DNA from: Oligoflexia bacterium | Lineage (GTDB): Bacteria; Bdellovibrionota; UBA1018; CAIMNF01 | Assembly: GCA_903858975.1 (NCBI GenBank) | Contig: CAIOKW010000095.1 | Location: 1-14,796 of the forward strand | Reading direction: 5' to 3' | DNA: 14,796 bases | Shown: positions 1 to 7,663 of the stretch, piece by piece | Position numbering within the stretch: the first letter of the stretch is position 1 | Layout of the letters: each line of letters starts with the position of its first letter | Notes under the pieces: generated by a model | Told to the model about the DNA's origin: nothing | Databases searched by the model: none | Seen by the model: only the letters and a program-made list of their open reading frames with translations | Program-made: the position numbers and the translations under genes

Positions 1-309
1 GCCATTACTGAATTTGGAAATGAAAGCCTTACGCTTCAAGATTTTTGGACTGACTATTTTTCTTGGCCAATAGAGAAAGCCGGTATTATTCAGGTTTCAA
101 ATCGTTTTGGTGTCGCTCCACCGTCAGTAAAGCCTGCATATGTCATGCTTTGGCGTAACGATGCCTCAAGTCCCACCCATTTCTTTGGCCCCTTTCCAGG
201 TCAAGCGCTCAATCAAAACTTTAAGGTGCTCGTTCAAAAAAATCTCTTCGATTTCCTTGAAGATATGGGTTCTGCAGGAGGATCTTTACCCATACGTACC
301 GCCAAATAG
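1..309 (+). CDS. 3' end of an unrecognised protein (partial)
   Basis: An open frame runs from the first base to a TAG at 307-309 and gives the last 102 residues of a protein whose start lies outside the window. The codons look ordinary and the frame holds no stop, so this is more likely coding than the overlapping frame starting at 140. The visible part is rich in aromatic residues (LQDFWTDYFSWP near the left edge, THFFGPFPGQ about two-thirds along) with no transmembrane stretch, no cysteines and no motif I can place. It ends 47 bases before the MetRS-like gene on the same strand, so the two may be co-transcribed. No function is assigned. The preceding sequence would be needed to identify the family. 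Confidence 0.6.
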   Translation, partial: AITEFGNESLTLQDFWTDYFSWPIEKAGIIQVSNRFGVAPPSVKPAYVMLWRNDASSPTHFFGPFPGQALNQNFKVLVQKNLFDFLEDMGSAGGSLPIRTAK

Positions 310-356
310 GGGTGTTTTTGTTGCCATTAGAATTGGTAAAATGATATAAACGGGGG

Positions 357-2291
357 ATGAGCAAGAATCCCCATCAGGCACCATTTAATCCAAACGATAT
401 TGATGCGATCAAGAAACAAGTTTACCGCCCAAAAAAATCAGTGGTGACTGCCGGGATGCCTTATGCCAATGGGCCCCTTCACTTGGGGCACTTGGCTGGG
501 ACCCATATCCCGGCCGATATCTATTCCCGCTTCTTACGCATGCTCATTGGCGCTGAGAATGTTCTGTATGTTTGTGGAACTGATGATCATGGATCCACGA
601 GTGAACTGTCAGCGATGCAAGCACGAAAGCCAGTTCAGGAATTTATCGGTGAAATTCATGCAAAACAAAAAGAAACGCTAAAAAAGTATTCGATCGCCAT
701 GGATGTTTATACGGGGACATCTCGACCTGAGTGTTTTCCGGAGCATAAGGAGTTAGCCCAGAACTTTATTCGAAAGCTTCATCAAAACGGGATGCTGGAA
801 AAGAAGACTTCACGTCAATGGTTTGATCCGAAGCTTTCACGTTTCCTTCAAGATCGACTCGTAAATGGTAAATGCCCGAATCCGAAGTGTGAAAATGAAA
901 AAGCCTATAGTGACGAGTGTGAGCAGTGCGGAACTCATTATGATCCGTCTGAACTCCTCAATCCGAAGAGCACTGTGAGTGATGGTATTCCTGAGCTGAG
1001 AGACACCGTACATTGGTGGCTCGATATGTGGAAGGTTTCTGAGCTTCTTCGCGCTTGGATTCAGACCAAGGAAAAAACTTGGAGACAGGCGCTCTTTAAC
1101 GAAGTGATCAACACCGTTTTGCCGGCCCTTAGTTTTGATAATATCCATGAACCAAAATACAAGGAATTGAAAGAGACGCTTCCAAAGCACAAGAGCAAAT
1201 ATGCGGCTGGAAAGAAAGTAGCCTGTACTTTTGAAAATAAAGAAGACATGGCGAAAGGGATAAAACTGTTTACTGAGAATGGAATTCCTACCACCATTCA
1301 AGATTCCTGGGCTCATCGATCGATTAGCCGAGATGCGCCTTGGGGGATTCCGATGCCCGAAGATGTCGATCCAGAAATGAAAGGGAAAACCCTTTATGTT
1401 TGGCCTGACTCCTTGATTGCACCGATTTCATTTACGAAAGTAGCGCTCAGAGAAAAAGGCAGAAACCCTGAAGAATACGCATCGTTTTGGAAGGATCCGG
1501 CTTCCCGCGTGTCTCAGTTTTTGGGGCAAGATAATGTTTACTTTTATGTGCTGATGCAAGGGGCAATGTGGATTGGCTCCCAAGAGGATATCACCCGTTT
1601 ACCGAAAGAAGGTGAACTTCAAATGACAGAAATTTTGAGCTGCTATCATTTGATGGTTGAGGGTGAGAAAATGAGTAAGTCTAAAGGTAATTTTTTTACC
1701 GGTGATCAGCTCATTCATGAGATGGGGTACACCGGGGATCAGGTTCGGTATTTTTTGTCGTTGTTAACTTTGGCCGAAAAATCATCAAATTTTGATCGAG
1801 CGACTCTGGATGAGCGAAATAAGTTTTTGGCGGGACCCATGAATGCCGCATTTGAGAAGCCGATCTCTGCCTGCCATTCTAAGTTTGGTGGCAAGGTTCC
1901 CGAGGGTGTGCTGAATGAAAAGGTTCAGCTCGAGACCGCTCAGTTGATTCGAAAGTATCTGCGCTCTATGGATCGTGCTGAGTATGCGGTGTTACTCGGA
2001 TTAATTGAGAACTATGCTCGTCAGATTAATAGTCTCTTTACTCAGTTCAAGCCGCATGATGATCGTCAGCCTGAAGACGTGCGTAGAAACGCGCTCTATT
2101 CGTGTTTCTATGTGCTAAAGAACTTGATGATCATGCTCTATCCCTTTGTCCCAGAAACCATGAACAAGCTTCGTGGCTCACTCAATCTTCCCGAGAACGT
2201 ATTCTCCATTGATGAGCTCGGATCGGGGATTCCAGCGGGCCATGTTATTGGAGCTCAAGTAGAATACTTTCCAGGTGTTTTGTTGAAGTAG
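357..2291 (+). CDS. metG: Methionine--tRNA ligase family protein (MetRS or MetRS-like paralogue)
   Basis: A 644-residue class I aminoacyl-tRNA synthetase; the canonical family joins methionine to tRNA-Met in the cytoplasm. Visible in order: PYANG plus HLGH (residues 35-45), TDDHG (75-79), a zinc knuckle with C173, C178, C188 and C191 (the first pair spaced by four residues instead of two), ISRDAPWGIPMP (323-334), KMSKS (438-442) and a helical anticodon-binding domain. The ATP-site signatures are intact. About 60 extra residues (roughly 259-317) sit before ISRDAP compared with the E. coli enzyme. By hand alignment, E. coli Tyr260 and His301 of the methionine pocket correspond to Pro356 and Tyr397, and anticodon residues Arg395 and Trp461 to Glu500 and Phe564. 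It may therefore be a divergent paralogue and not the housekeeping enzyme. The start is the ATG at 357; the G-run at 352-356 touches it, so the ribosome binding site is poor. It converges on the next gene with a 3-base gap. Confidence 0.85.
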   Translation: MSKNPHQAPFNPNDIDAIKKQVYRPKKSVVTAGMPYANGPLHLGHLAGTHIPADIYSRFLRMLIGAENVLYVCGTDDHGSTSELSAMQARKPVQEFIGEIHAKQKETLKKYSIAMDVYTGTSRPECFPEHKELAQNFIRKLHQNGMLEKKTSRQWFDPKLSRFLQDRLVNGKCPNPKCENEKAYSDECEQCGTHYDPSELLNPKSTVSDGIPELRDTVHWWLDMWKVSELLRAWIQTKEKTWRQALFNEVINTVLPALSFDNIHEPKYKELKETLPKHKSKYAAGKKVACTFENKEDMAKGIKLFTENGIPTTIQDSWAHRSISRDAPWGIPMPEDVDPEMKGKTLYVWPDSLIAPISFTKVALREKGRNPEEYASFWKDPASRVSQFLGQDNVYFYVLMQGAMWIGSQEDITRLPKEGELQMTEILSCYHLMVEGEKMSKSKGNFFTGDQLIHEMGYTGDQVRYFLSLLTLAEKSSNFDRATLDERNKFLAGPMNAAFEKPISACHSKFGGKVPEGVLNEKVQLETAQLIRKYLRSMDRAEYAVLLGLIENYARQINSLFTQFKPHDDRQPEDVRRNALYSCFYVLKNLMIMLYPFVPETMNKLRGSLNLPENVFSIDELGSGIPAGHVIGAQVEYFPGVLLK

Positions 2292-2294
2292 TAT

Positions 2295-4523
2295 CTACTC
2301 GGCGTCAGGGGCAACTTGGTTATTTTCTTGTGCACAATCGCGGACGGGATCGTCGGTGGGTACCTTCACGCCTTGGTTTTCACAAAGCATGCTATTCACT
2401 TTTGCTCTCGCTTGGCTGAGGTTTTGTGAGCATTGTTTAGGGTCGGTACCGCAGCCTGAGTTGAATTGTTTGACGAGCGCTAGAATTTGCACGTCCTTTT
2501 GGTTCGCACTCGGAGCGATTGAGCTGACATCTACGAAATTTTCTGAGCATGAATTGTAAAAATAGCGTTGCCCAAGGGAACTATATTCTGATTCCCCTGT
2601 TGCGCCTTGGGGACCGACGGCACACGAGGGAGCGATGGGAGGCGTGCAATAACAGCTGTTTTTATCAATTGAATCAATCACCGACTTATCTTTGCTGGCC
2701 TCTTCGACTGTAAAAATCTTAGCTAATTTCTGAGATTTGTTGGCGCAGCTGCAATCCGCACAATTGGAGATTTGGTGGACGCCTGGTTTTTGGAGGTTTC
2801 CAAATGTCGGCGATTGAGAAGTGGTGTTTTGATCATGGAAATGCGTGATGCTTCCGTCATAGCGCTCTTTGAATGACGCCGCTCCACTATGTGTGCTCCA
2901 ACCACTGCCACAGAATTTACATCCAATGTTCACGTTCATGTGAGGGAAGGTGACTTTATTAAACTCAGCTCCTGGCCGACATTCGCCGAGTGAGTACATG
3001 GAATCCATCACTCGCTTCATGTTGATGCATTTCATTAATTTCCCAGACTTCCCTCCCTGACTCAGTCCGCTTCCACCTGGAGAGAGTGCGGTCGCCGCTT
3101 GAGCGCATTTATTGTCAGCCGTGATTGCCGAATAGGGACTTTGAAAGCGACACTCGCCAATGACGGGTTCAACTTGGGCGACTAAAGTTTTCAGGTCTTG
3201 AAAGGACTTTGAGTCACTCGCGCATTCGGGAAATGCGCTCTTCAGGGCTTGGTCAAGCTGAGTGGCGCGTTGGTCTTGCATGGGTTTGAGTGATGCGAGA
3301 ATGCCATTGTCTCGTACTGCCAGCTTTGCGAGCTCTTCAAATTGTTGATGAGTCACGGGTTCTGTATTTGGTTTTAGCTTTGCAGCGTCAACCATCGTAA
3401 ACATCGGACGAAAAGCAATTGGGCCACCATTATTGAGTCCTGCAGGGCTCAAATACAGATTTCCTTGATCACAGTTAAATGCACAAGCAGCCGAACCCGA
3501 GGTGGTTCCAGCCGCTTTGCAGTGATCGAAATAGAAATATCTAGAACTTTGACCCAGGGTTCTTGGTTGTTGAAACCACTTTAGGGCAGTAGTGCAAAAA
3601 TTTTTATACTCAGTTCCCATTTCATAATAGGGTCGATCGGGATGCGGAGTGGCGCCGGGGCTTGGTGAAGGCCAGGGTGATTCAACTTTCATCACTGAGT
3701 TGTTCAAAGTTGAAAGTGCCTCTCGAACTTGTCGTGCGGCCTCGTATTGCATCATCAAACGCTGTTTCTCTGGGGCCATCTGAGTGGACATGGCCCAGGT
3801 GTTTTCATCGGTAATCTTGGAGCCCGTTTGAAAGGACATTCGAACTTCTGCAGTTCTCCAAGTTGCACAATTGCGGATGGGCGCAAATTTTTTATCGCGC
3901 ATGGCTGATTCTGCTTGAATGCTGGATCGTTTCACCTGGCCAAAAGAGTCTGCCAAGCCGAGTTCCTGGGCAAGGTAGTTAGCCCGATACATTCCAAGCT
4001 GCTTGTTGCTTGAAAAACTCTGACCTGAATTGCTGAGGGACGCGGAGAGGGTGCCTGAAATTCCTTCCCCGTCAGTATAGCCGATCACCTGTGCGGTCAT
4101 GTAGCTTTTGGTGTCGTGATTTACGGTTGGGGCGCCCGCAGTTTCATCGTAATTCATGATTGCCGACTGGTAGCCAGATGCCATTTTAGCGATTTGTCGA
4201 ATTCGATTGAGATCTTGTTCCTCAGGGCTTCCTTTGGCGATCTCTGCCTTACCGGTCTGAAATAGCCCTCCCTTTCCATTATCTCCCACCTTGGAGATAA
4301 TTCGCATGCTTTGTTTACCGCCAGGAACGGGCTCGGTCATTTCAATGCACAGATTACTATTTCGATTGAGTCCGGTCTTGTTTTGAACCTGACTCATAAA
4401 AAGAAAAGATTCTACTTCAGAGTCGCTCCATTTTTTGGGGTCGCTACCAAATTGATAGGATTGAGCGGAAGGAACGGCGTAAAGGCTAGTTAGAAAAATT
4501 GTGAAAATAACCATCGTTTTCAT
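2295..4523 (-). CDS. Secreted 24-cysteine protein with OmpA-like segment
   Basis: A 742-residue exported protein with a Sec signal peptide (hydrophobic residues 5-20, cleavage probably near A20 or S22). Residues about 144-230 resemble an OmpA-type peptidoglycan-binding domain: VIGYTDGEG (146-154), N173, R180-A181, and a closing strand with R223 and R228 (TAEVRMSF). This is weaker than a classical OmpA domain. A Pro-rich linker (282-297) follows. Of 24 cysteines, 22 lie after residue 300, including CKFC (535-538), CADCSC (588-593) and CYC (624-626). That even, dense pattern suggests a disulfide-bonded or metal-binding periplasmic or surface domain. I do not recognise the C-terminal part. A second possible start is the ATG at 4514, which is better spaced from AAGAAG. 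It lies 62 bases downstream of the SpoIID-like gene on the same strand, so the two probably share a transcript and both may act at the cell wall. Confidence 0.75.
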   Translation of the reverse strand: MKTMVIFTIFLTSLYAVPSAQSYQFGSDPKKWSDSEVESFLFMSQVQNKTGLNRNSNLCIEMTEPVPGGKQSMRIISKVGDNGKGGLFQTGKAEIAKGSPEEQDLNRIRQIAKMASGYQSAIMNYDETAGAPTVNHDTKSYMTAQVIGYTDGEGISGTLSASLSNSGQSFSSNKQLGMYRANYLAQELGLADSFGQVKRSSIQAESAMRDKKFAPIRNCATWRTAEVRMSFQTGSKITDENTWAMSTQMAPEKQRLMMQYEAARQVREALSTLNNSVMKVESPWPSPSPGATPHPDRPYYEMGTEYKNFCTTALKWFQQPRTLGQSSRYFYFDHCKAAGTTSGSAACAFNCDQGNLYLSPAGLNNGGPIAFRPMFTMVDAAKLKPNTEPVTHQQFEELAKLAVRDNGILASLKPMQDQRATQLDQALKSAFPECASDSKSFQDLKTLVAQVEPVIGECRFQSPYSAITADNKCAQAATALSPGGSGLSQGGKSGKLMKCINMKRVMDSMYSLGECRPGAEFNKVTFPHMNVNIGCKFCGSGWSTHSGAASFKERYDGSITHFHDQNTTSQSPTFGNLQKPGVHQISNCADCSCANKSQKLAKIFTVEEASKDKSVIDSIDKNSCYCTPPIAPSCAVGPQGATGESEYSSLGQRYFYNSCSENFVDVSSIAPSANQKDVQILALVKQFNSGCGTDPKQCSQNLSQARAKVNSMLCENQGVKVPTDDPVRDCAQENNQVAPDAE

Positions 4524-4585
4524 CTTCTTTAGGATAGCTTAAGGACTCAGAAAAAAACAAAGGAAATGGAACCGAAGTTATGTTT

Positions 4586-5833
4586 TTAGGGGAGAAATCC
4601 GCCATTAACCTGAGTGATTTCAATTCCTTCGTAGTAAAATCGAAGGATTTGTTCATGATTCCATTGAAGCTGTTTTGAGTATTGAAGTGCACCCTCTTGA
4701 GCCATACCCACCCCATGCCCGAATCCTCTCCCATGAATGATGAAGCCGGATTTATTTTCGATTTTATCGATTAGGGTGCTTCTTAAGTGAAGGGCGAGTC
4801 GGAAATCACGTCCTAGGATGGCGTAAGTTTTTAGGTCGGTACCGAGTATGGTTACGGTTAACGCTCTTCCGCTTGCACTCACGTTCTTTGGTTCAATCGA
4901 GAGTTCCTTTATGCCGACTGACTCGGGGAGAAGCTTTGCTTTAAAAAGTTTATCTTGGATGTCACCTGGAGCAAATGCTTGGGACCACACGCTTTGAGGA
5001 TAGAGTGATGGATCGTAGCGTTCAGGTTTAGCTTGGCAGTAGGGAAGGGCTTGAAAAATTTCCTCAGCTGCTGCTGTAAAACCACCGCTATCGGCAGAGA
5101 AGTAGGCCTTAATTATTTTTCCAGAAAAGGTCATGACTTGAGTATGGGTATCATCAGCGGCGGAGTCGCTCATTGAGCTTCGCTTTGAGTTTCCAAGATA
5201 GGCCTGAGAAGCGACCGTATCGTCGAGATCGTAGGGCAGCCTTTTCCCTCTTCCATTGAGCACACTAAACCATTCGTAGGTTCTCGCTGCAATGGCTTGT
5301 GCACGTAAAACTTCGGTAGGCCAGGATGCTTCGACTTCGCTCGGGATGACTCCCTTTAGGTATGTCTCTGGATCCACGATATTTACGACTCTGACTTGAT
5401 CTGGAGTGATCAGTGCCACAAAGTCGCCAGAATACTCGAAGCTCTTGAGGGGGGCTTTGCGGTGGATGGTGAAGGGTGCTGTACACGAATAATAAATAGT
5501 CGCCCCGTCTCCAGAAGTGAGATTGATGACGGGAGCTGGAGCTGAGATAAGGGAACCGGGTTCCCAGTCTTCAATAGGGCTAAGAACGGCCTCGTGAGCT
5601 TCGCAAACACCGGAAGTGGTGATCTGAACTTGTTTGGCAGTTTCTTCCCGTCCCTGTGGTATTGCATAAGTGCCGAAGTGAGGAAAGATCAGTACTCGTA
5701 GGGTTTGAATTCCTGAAACATCGGTGATGAGAGATGAGAAGCTTTCGAATGGCGTAGGTTCATTTTGATATTCGGGAAGTACTCGGGCTTCAGTTCCAGA
5801 AAGTCCTAGAAGCATCAAACTAAAAAGCCACAT
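4586..5833 (-). CDS. SpoIID/LytB-domain protein, putative peptidoglycan lytic enzyme
   Basis: A 415-residue secreted protein of the SpoIID/LytB family. Known members include lytic transglycosylases that cut peptide-free glycan strands, best studied in spore formers but widespread elsewhere. The conserved block DPETYLKGVIPSEVEASWP starts near residue 154, with E166 at the position of the catalytic glutamate, then LRAQAIAARTY (176-186), YFSADSGGFT (244-253) and HGRGFGHGVGMAQEGA (367-382). The start is the ATG at 5833: GGGAGAGGG lies 8 bases upstream, and the protein then begins with a signal peptide (MWLFSLMLLGLSGTEA). A longer frame reaching 5866 adds 11 residues without a comparable site. In a Gram-negative the role is probably septal or side-wall peptidoglycan processing in the periplasm. 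The downstream OmpA-like gene on the same strand fits a wall-linked unit. Confidence 0.88.
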   Translation of the reverse strand: MWLFSLMLLGLSGTEARVLPEYQNEPTPFESFSSLITDVSGIQTLRVLIFPHFGTYAIPQGREETAKQVQITTSGVCEAHEAVLSPIEDWEPGSLISAPAPVINLTSGDGATIYYSCTAPFTIHRKAPLKSFEYSGDFVALITPDQVRVVNIVDPETYLKGVIPSEVEASWPTEVLRAQAIAARTYEWFSVLNGRGKRLPYDLDDTVASQAYLGNSKRSSMSDSAADDTHTQVMTFSGKIIKAYFSADSGGFTAAAEEIFQALPYCQAKPERYDPSLYPQSVWSQAFAPGDIQDKLFKAKLLPESVGIKELSIEPKNVSASGRALTVTILGTDLKTYAILGRDFRLALHLRSTLIDKIENKSGFIIHGRGFGHGVGMAQEGALQYSKQLQWNHEQILRFYYEGIEITQVNGGFLP

Positions 5834-5841
5834 TTTAAAAA

Positions 5842-5850
5842 CCCTCTCCC
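5842..5850 (-). promoter_or_regulatory. Ribosome binding site fixing the SpoIID-like start
   Basis: On the minus strand this reads GGGAGAGGG, followed by 8 bases and the ATG at 5833. It decides for the shorter protein, which also places the signal peptide at the N terminus. Confidence 0.7.
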
Positions 5851-5913
5851 TGCTTAGGCATATCAAAATGAATTCGTGTTAGAAAGGATGAAAATCGGTT
5901 AAACTAGGAGGGT

Positions 5914-6219
5914 ATGAATCGTTTATTGCCCTTGATTTTCATCAGCTTTTTTCACTGCTCGTGCGCAAGTCCGAAGTATGAGTATTCACCCTTGGTGCGC
6001 CCACCGCTTCAAGAGGCGAAAAAGCCACCCGAAAATCCGCCCAAGAAAAAAGAACCTGAAATGGTATGGCGATGTAAAATTTCCAATGGAGCGGGTCGCG
6101 TTTTTAAAGGGATCGATGAATCAAGAATTAAAGCAGAGGGAAAAGCTCGACGAGATTGTGGGCTCTCTTCCCGTAACTGTTATTTACTCGATTGTAGCCC
6201 ACAAGAGTCTGAAGATTAG
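5914..6219 (+). CDS. Small putative lipoprotein with C-terminal Cys domain
   Basis: A 101-residue protein with a hydrophobic N terminus (LLPLIFISFF) ending in HCSCAS, where C15 or C17 could be a lipidated cysteine. The match to a lipobox is poor (no Leu at -3), so lipidation is only probable. A Pro- and Lys-rich linker (about 29-48) leads to a small domain, VWRCKISN at 51-58 through CGLSSRNCYLLDC at 82-94, with cysteines 54, 82, 89 and 94 able to form two disulfides. I do not know the family. An AGGAGG at 5907-5912 leaves only 2 bases before the ATG, unusually tight; a TTG at 5926 or 5932 is an alternative but would shorten the signal sequence. The gene diverges from the SpoIID-like gene and converges on the glycosyltransferase gene. 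Confidence 0.65.
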   Translation: MNRLLPLIFISFFHCSCASPKYEYSPLVRPPLQEAKKPPENPPKKKEPEMVWRCKISNGAGRVFKGIDESRIKAEGKARRDCGLSSRNCYLLDCSPQESED

Positions 6220-6234
6220 ATTTCTAATTCGGAC

Positions 6235-7146
6235 TTATGCTTGACTTTCAATCCAATCATGAACGGCCTGTTTAAAGTCAACTTGGTCGATCTCTACGTG
6301 AGAATTTGAATCATACAAATTCGCGAAAGGGCGAGTGAGAGGATGAAAGTAGGGAACTCCATTTCTCATCTCTAAACCGGGAATCAACATGCCTGGTCTT
6401 GGGCTCTTGATCAAAATCAGAGAGGGAACGCGGAATGCCGTTGCGATGTGCATCGGCCCTGAATCCACTCCGATAAAATGCTGAGCCTCTCGGATGATCG
6501 CAAACAAGCGGCGGGCCGATCCATGATGACTGGGATCAATGGCGTAGAATTCGGCTCCTGGAATCGCAGTTTCCCCGGGGAGTCCAACCTGAAGAATTCT
6601 TGCGTCCCTTGGAATGGATTTAAGCACTTCGGACCAAGCTTCAGAATCCATGAGGGAACTCCATGTTTTTCCCCAAGGATGGATCACCCAAAGATCTTTT
6701 GGATTTTTGTGATCCTTAAATAATTGTTGAAGCGTGAGTTTTGCCTCCACGATTTCGGACGGTGAGAGATGGATTTCTGGACGAATCTCATCTTCTTGAA
6801 AGGGGAGATCAAAAGACCTGAGTTTTTGGGCAATTAAGTGCCCTCCGCCCGTATTGATGTCATCGCCGAAGAGGATTTTTGGGCCTCTTTTAATGGTTAG
6901 CTTCAAAGGGTGATTTTCGAGAACTACCGGATTGAACGCGCGAATAAATGATGAAAGGCTCAAATCAGGGTAATGAGTCGCGAGCTTAGAAAACAAAGGA
7001 GTCAGCACGAGAGCATCTCCTAAATTCCTGGATTTAGTACCAATGCAAAGGGACTTAAAGTGCTTTGGGATGGGAGGAAAGAGTTCCGTACGAACAAACT
7101 TCGTATATTCCCTTTTTTTGAATCGGTAACCGAGTGAATAAGCCAT
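6235..7146 (-). CDS. Glycosyltransferase family 9 (heptosyltransferase-like) protein
   Basis: A 303-residue protein of the ADP-heptose:LPS heptosyltransferase family (GT9), which adds heptose or related sugars to lipopolysaccharide core at the cytoplasmic face of the inner membrane. Signatures are NLGDALVLTPLFSKL (about 40-54) in the N-terminal Rossmann half, VIHPWGKTWSSLMDSEAW (about 153-170) and FIGVDSGPMHIATAFRVP (about 223-240), the family's most conserved C-terminal motif. The protein is slightly shorter than typical heptosyltransferases (about 320-350 residues), so the sugar donor is uncertain. The ATG at 7146 is preferred because GGGAAG lies just upstream. A TTG at 7158 would add four residues without a ribosome binding site. 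It lies 42 bases after the XRE-type gene on the same strand and may be co-transcribed with it. Confidence 0.85.
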   Translation of the reverse strand: MAYSLGYRFKKREYTKFVRTELFPPIPKHFKSLCIGTKSRNLGDALVLTPLFSKLATHYPDLSLSSFIRAFNPVVLENHPLKLTIKRGPKILFGDDINTGGGHLIAQKLRSFDLPFQEDEIRPEIHLSPSEIVEAKLTLQQLFKDHKNPKDLWVIHPWGKTWSSLMDSEAWSEVLKSIPRDARILQVGLPGETAIPGAEFYAIDPSHHGSARRLFAIIREAQHFIGVDSGPMHIATAFRVPSLILIKSPRPGMLIPGLEMRNGVPYFHPLTRPFANLYDSNSHVEIDQVDFKQAVHDWIESQA

Positions 7147-7188
7147 GCCGCTTCCCAAGATACCATTGTTAGCATGATAGAAAACGAA

Positions 7189-7473
7189 TTAGTCTGAAAT
7201 TTTACTCAGAAAGTCGATCACGTCTTTAAATCCTAAGCTCTTGGCGAGTGTATTTAAGGTTAGAATTCGGCTATTGCTTCGACCCGCGATAATCTCTCGA
7301 ATGCTGGATCTCGCAACTCCAGATTTGAAAGAAAGCCACTCGACGGGGTGCCCGCTTTCAAATAGGATTTTATTGATTCTGAGTCCTATTTTGTGCAAAA
7401 GGATTTCTTCAGATCGATTGTGCTTCTGAGCGCTATTTGAGGTCTTTTTAGATGAGTTTTTTCGAGGAGCCAT
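7189..7473 (-). CDS. XRE-type helix-turn-helix DNA-binding protein
   Basis: A 94-residue protein with a basic N-terminal arm (MAPRKNSSKKTS, about 20 residues) and a single helix-turn-helix domain of the Cro/CI (XRE) type at about 27-82. VEWLSFKSGVARSSIREII corresponds to helices 2 and 3, followed by RILTLNTLAKSLGFKDVIDFL. There is no second domain, so ligand sensing is not evident; it may be a simple repressor or a small regulator responding to its own level. AAGGAG on the minus strand (7480-7485) lies 6 bases before the ATG, a strong site. The gene faces the response-regulator gene across a region with two dyad elements (7514-7532 and 7611-7629) that are natural candidates for its operators. 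That link is inference. Confidence 0.85.
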   Translation of the reverse strand: MAPRKNSSKKTSNSAQKHNRSEEILLHKIGLRINKILFESGHPVEWLSFKSGVARSSIREIIAGRSNSRILTLNTLAKSLGFKDVIDFLSKISD

Positions 7474-7513
7474 ACGTTTCTCCTTAACTATAGTGAAAAG
7501 GACAAGCCCAGTG

Positions 7514-7532
7514 CGGCGGTATACCGGACTTT
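7514..7532 (-). promoter_or_regulatory. Dyad element, copy 1 (putative operator)
   Basis: Read on the minus strand this is AAAGTCCGGTATACCGCCG. It contains the perfect palindrome CGGTATACCG (7517-7526 on the plus strand). It matches the plus-strand element at 7611-7629 at 17 of 19 positions and faces it in inverted orientation, with 78 bases between them. It lies 41 bases upstream of the XRE-type gene start, where an operator could act. The binding protein is not known from the sequence. Confidence 0.55.
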
Positions 7533-7610
7533 AGTGGTTTAGTGTTTAAAGCCCATTCGATAGCCTTTTCACCATGAAAGAATTGCAATTTGCCGGCCAT
7601 TTTTATGTAA

Positions 7611-7629
7611 AAAGTCCGGTGAACCGCCG
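7611..7629 (+). promoter_or_regulatory. Dyad element, copy 2 (putative operator)
   Basis: The plus strand reads AAAGTCCGGTGAACCGCCG, the same 19-base pattern as the inverted copy at 7514-7532 except for the two central bases. The core CGGTNNACCG is a half-site dyad. It ends 34 bases before the preferred response-regulator start at 7664, but would lie inside the coding region if the frame opened at 7574. This is one reason to prefer the later start. Together the two copies could also pair as a 19-bp stem in RNA. Confidence 0.55.
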
Positions 7630-7663
7630 GATTCGCGGGCTCAATCTGGTATTACCATGCACT

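Noticed and set aside
140..349. An open frame of 69 codons near the left edge.
   Set aside because: It overlaps, in another frame, the better-supported partial gene ending at 309, and its composition does not look coding.
837..1316. A long antisense frame of 159 codons inside the MetRS-like gene.
   Set aside because: It lies wholly within a confidently coding region, with no signal or ribosome site, and reads as a mirror of the sense codons.
4524..4585. A possible promoter (TTGTTT ... TATCCT) between the SpoIID-like and Cys-rich genes.
   Set aside because: Both hexamers are weak and lie in a low-complexity T-rich stretch; a shared transcript is the simpler reading.
7487..7492. TATAGT on the minus strand as a -10 for the XRE-type gene.
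   Set aside because: It would start transcription at or inside the ribosome binding site (7480-7485), and no -35 lies 16-18 bases upstream.
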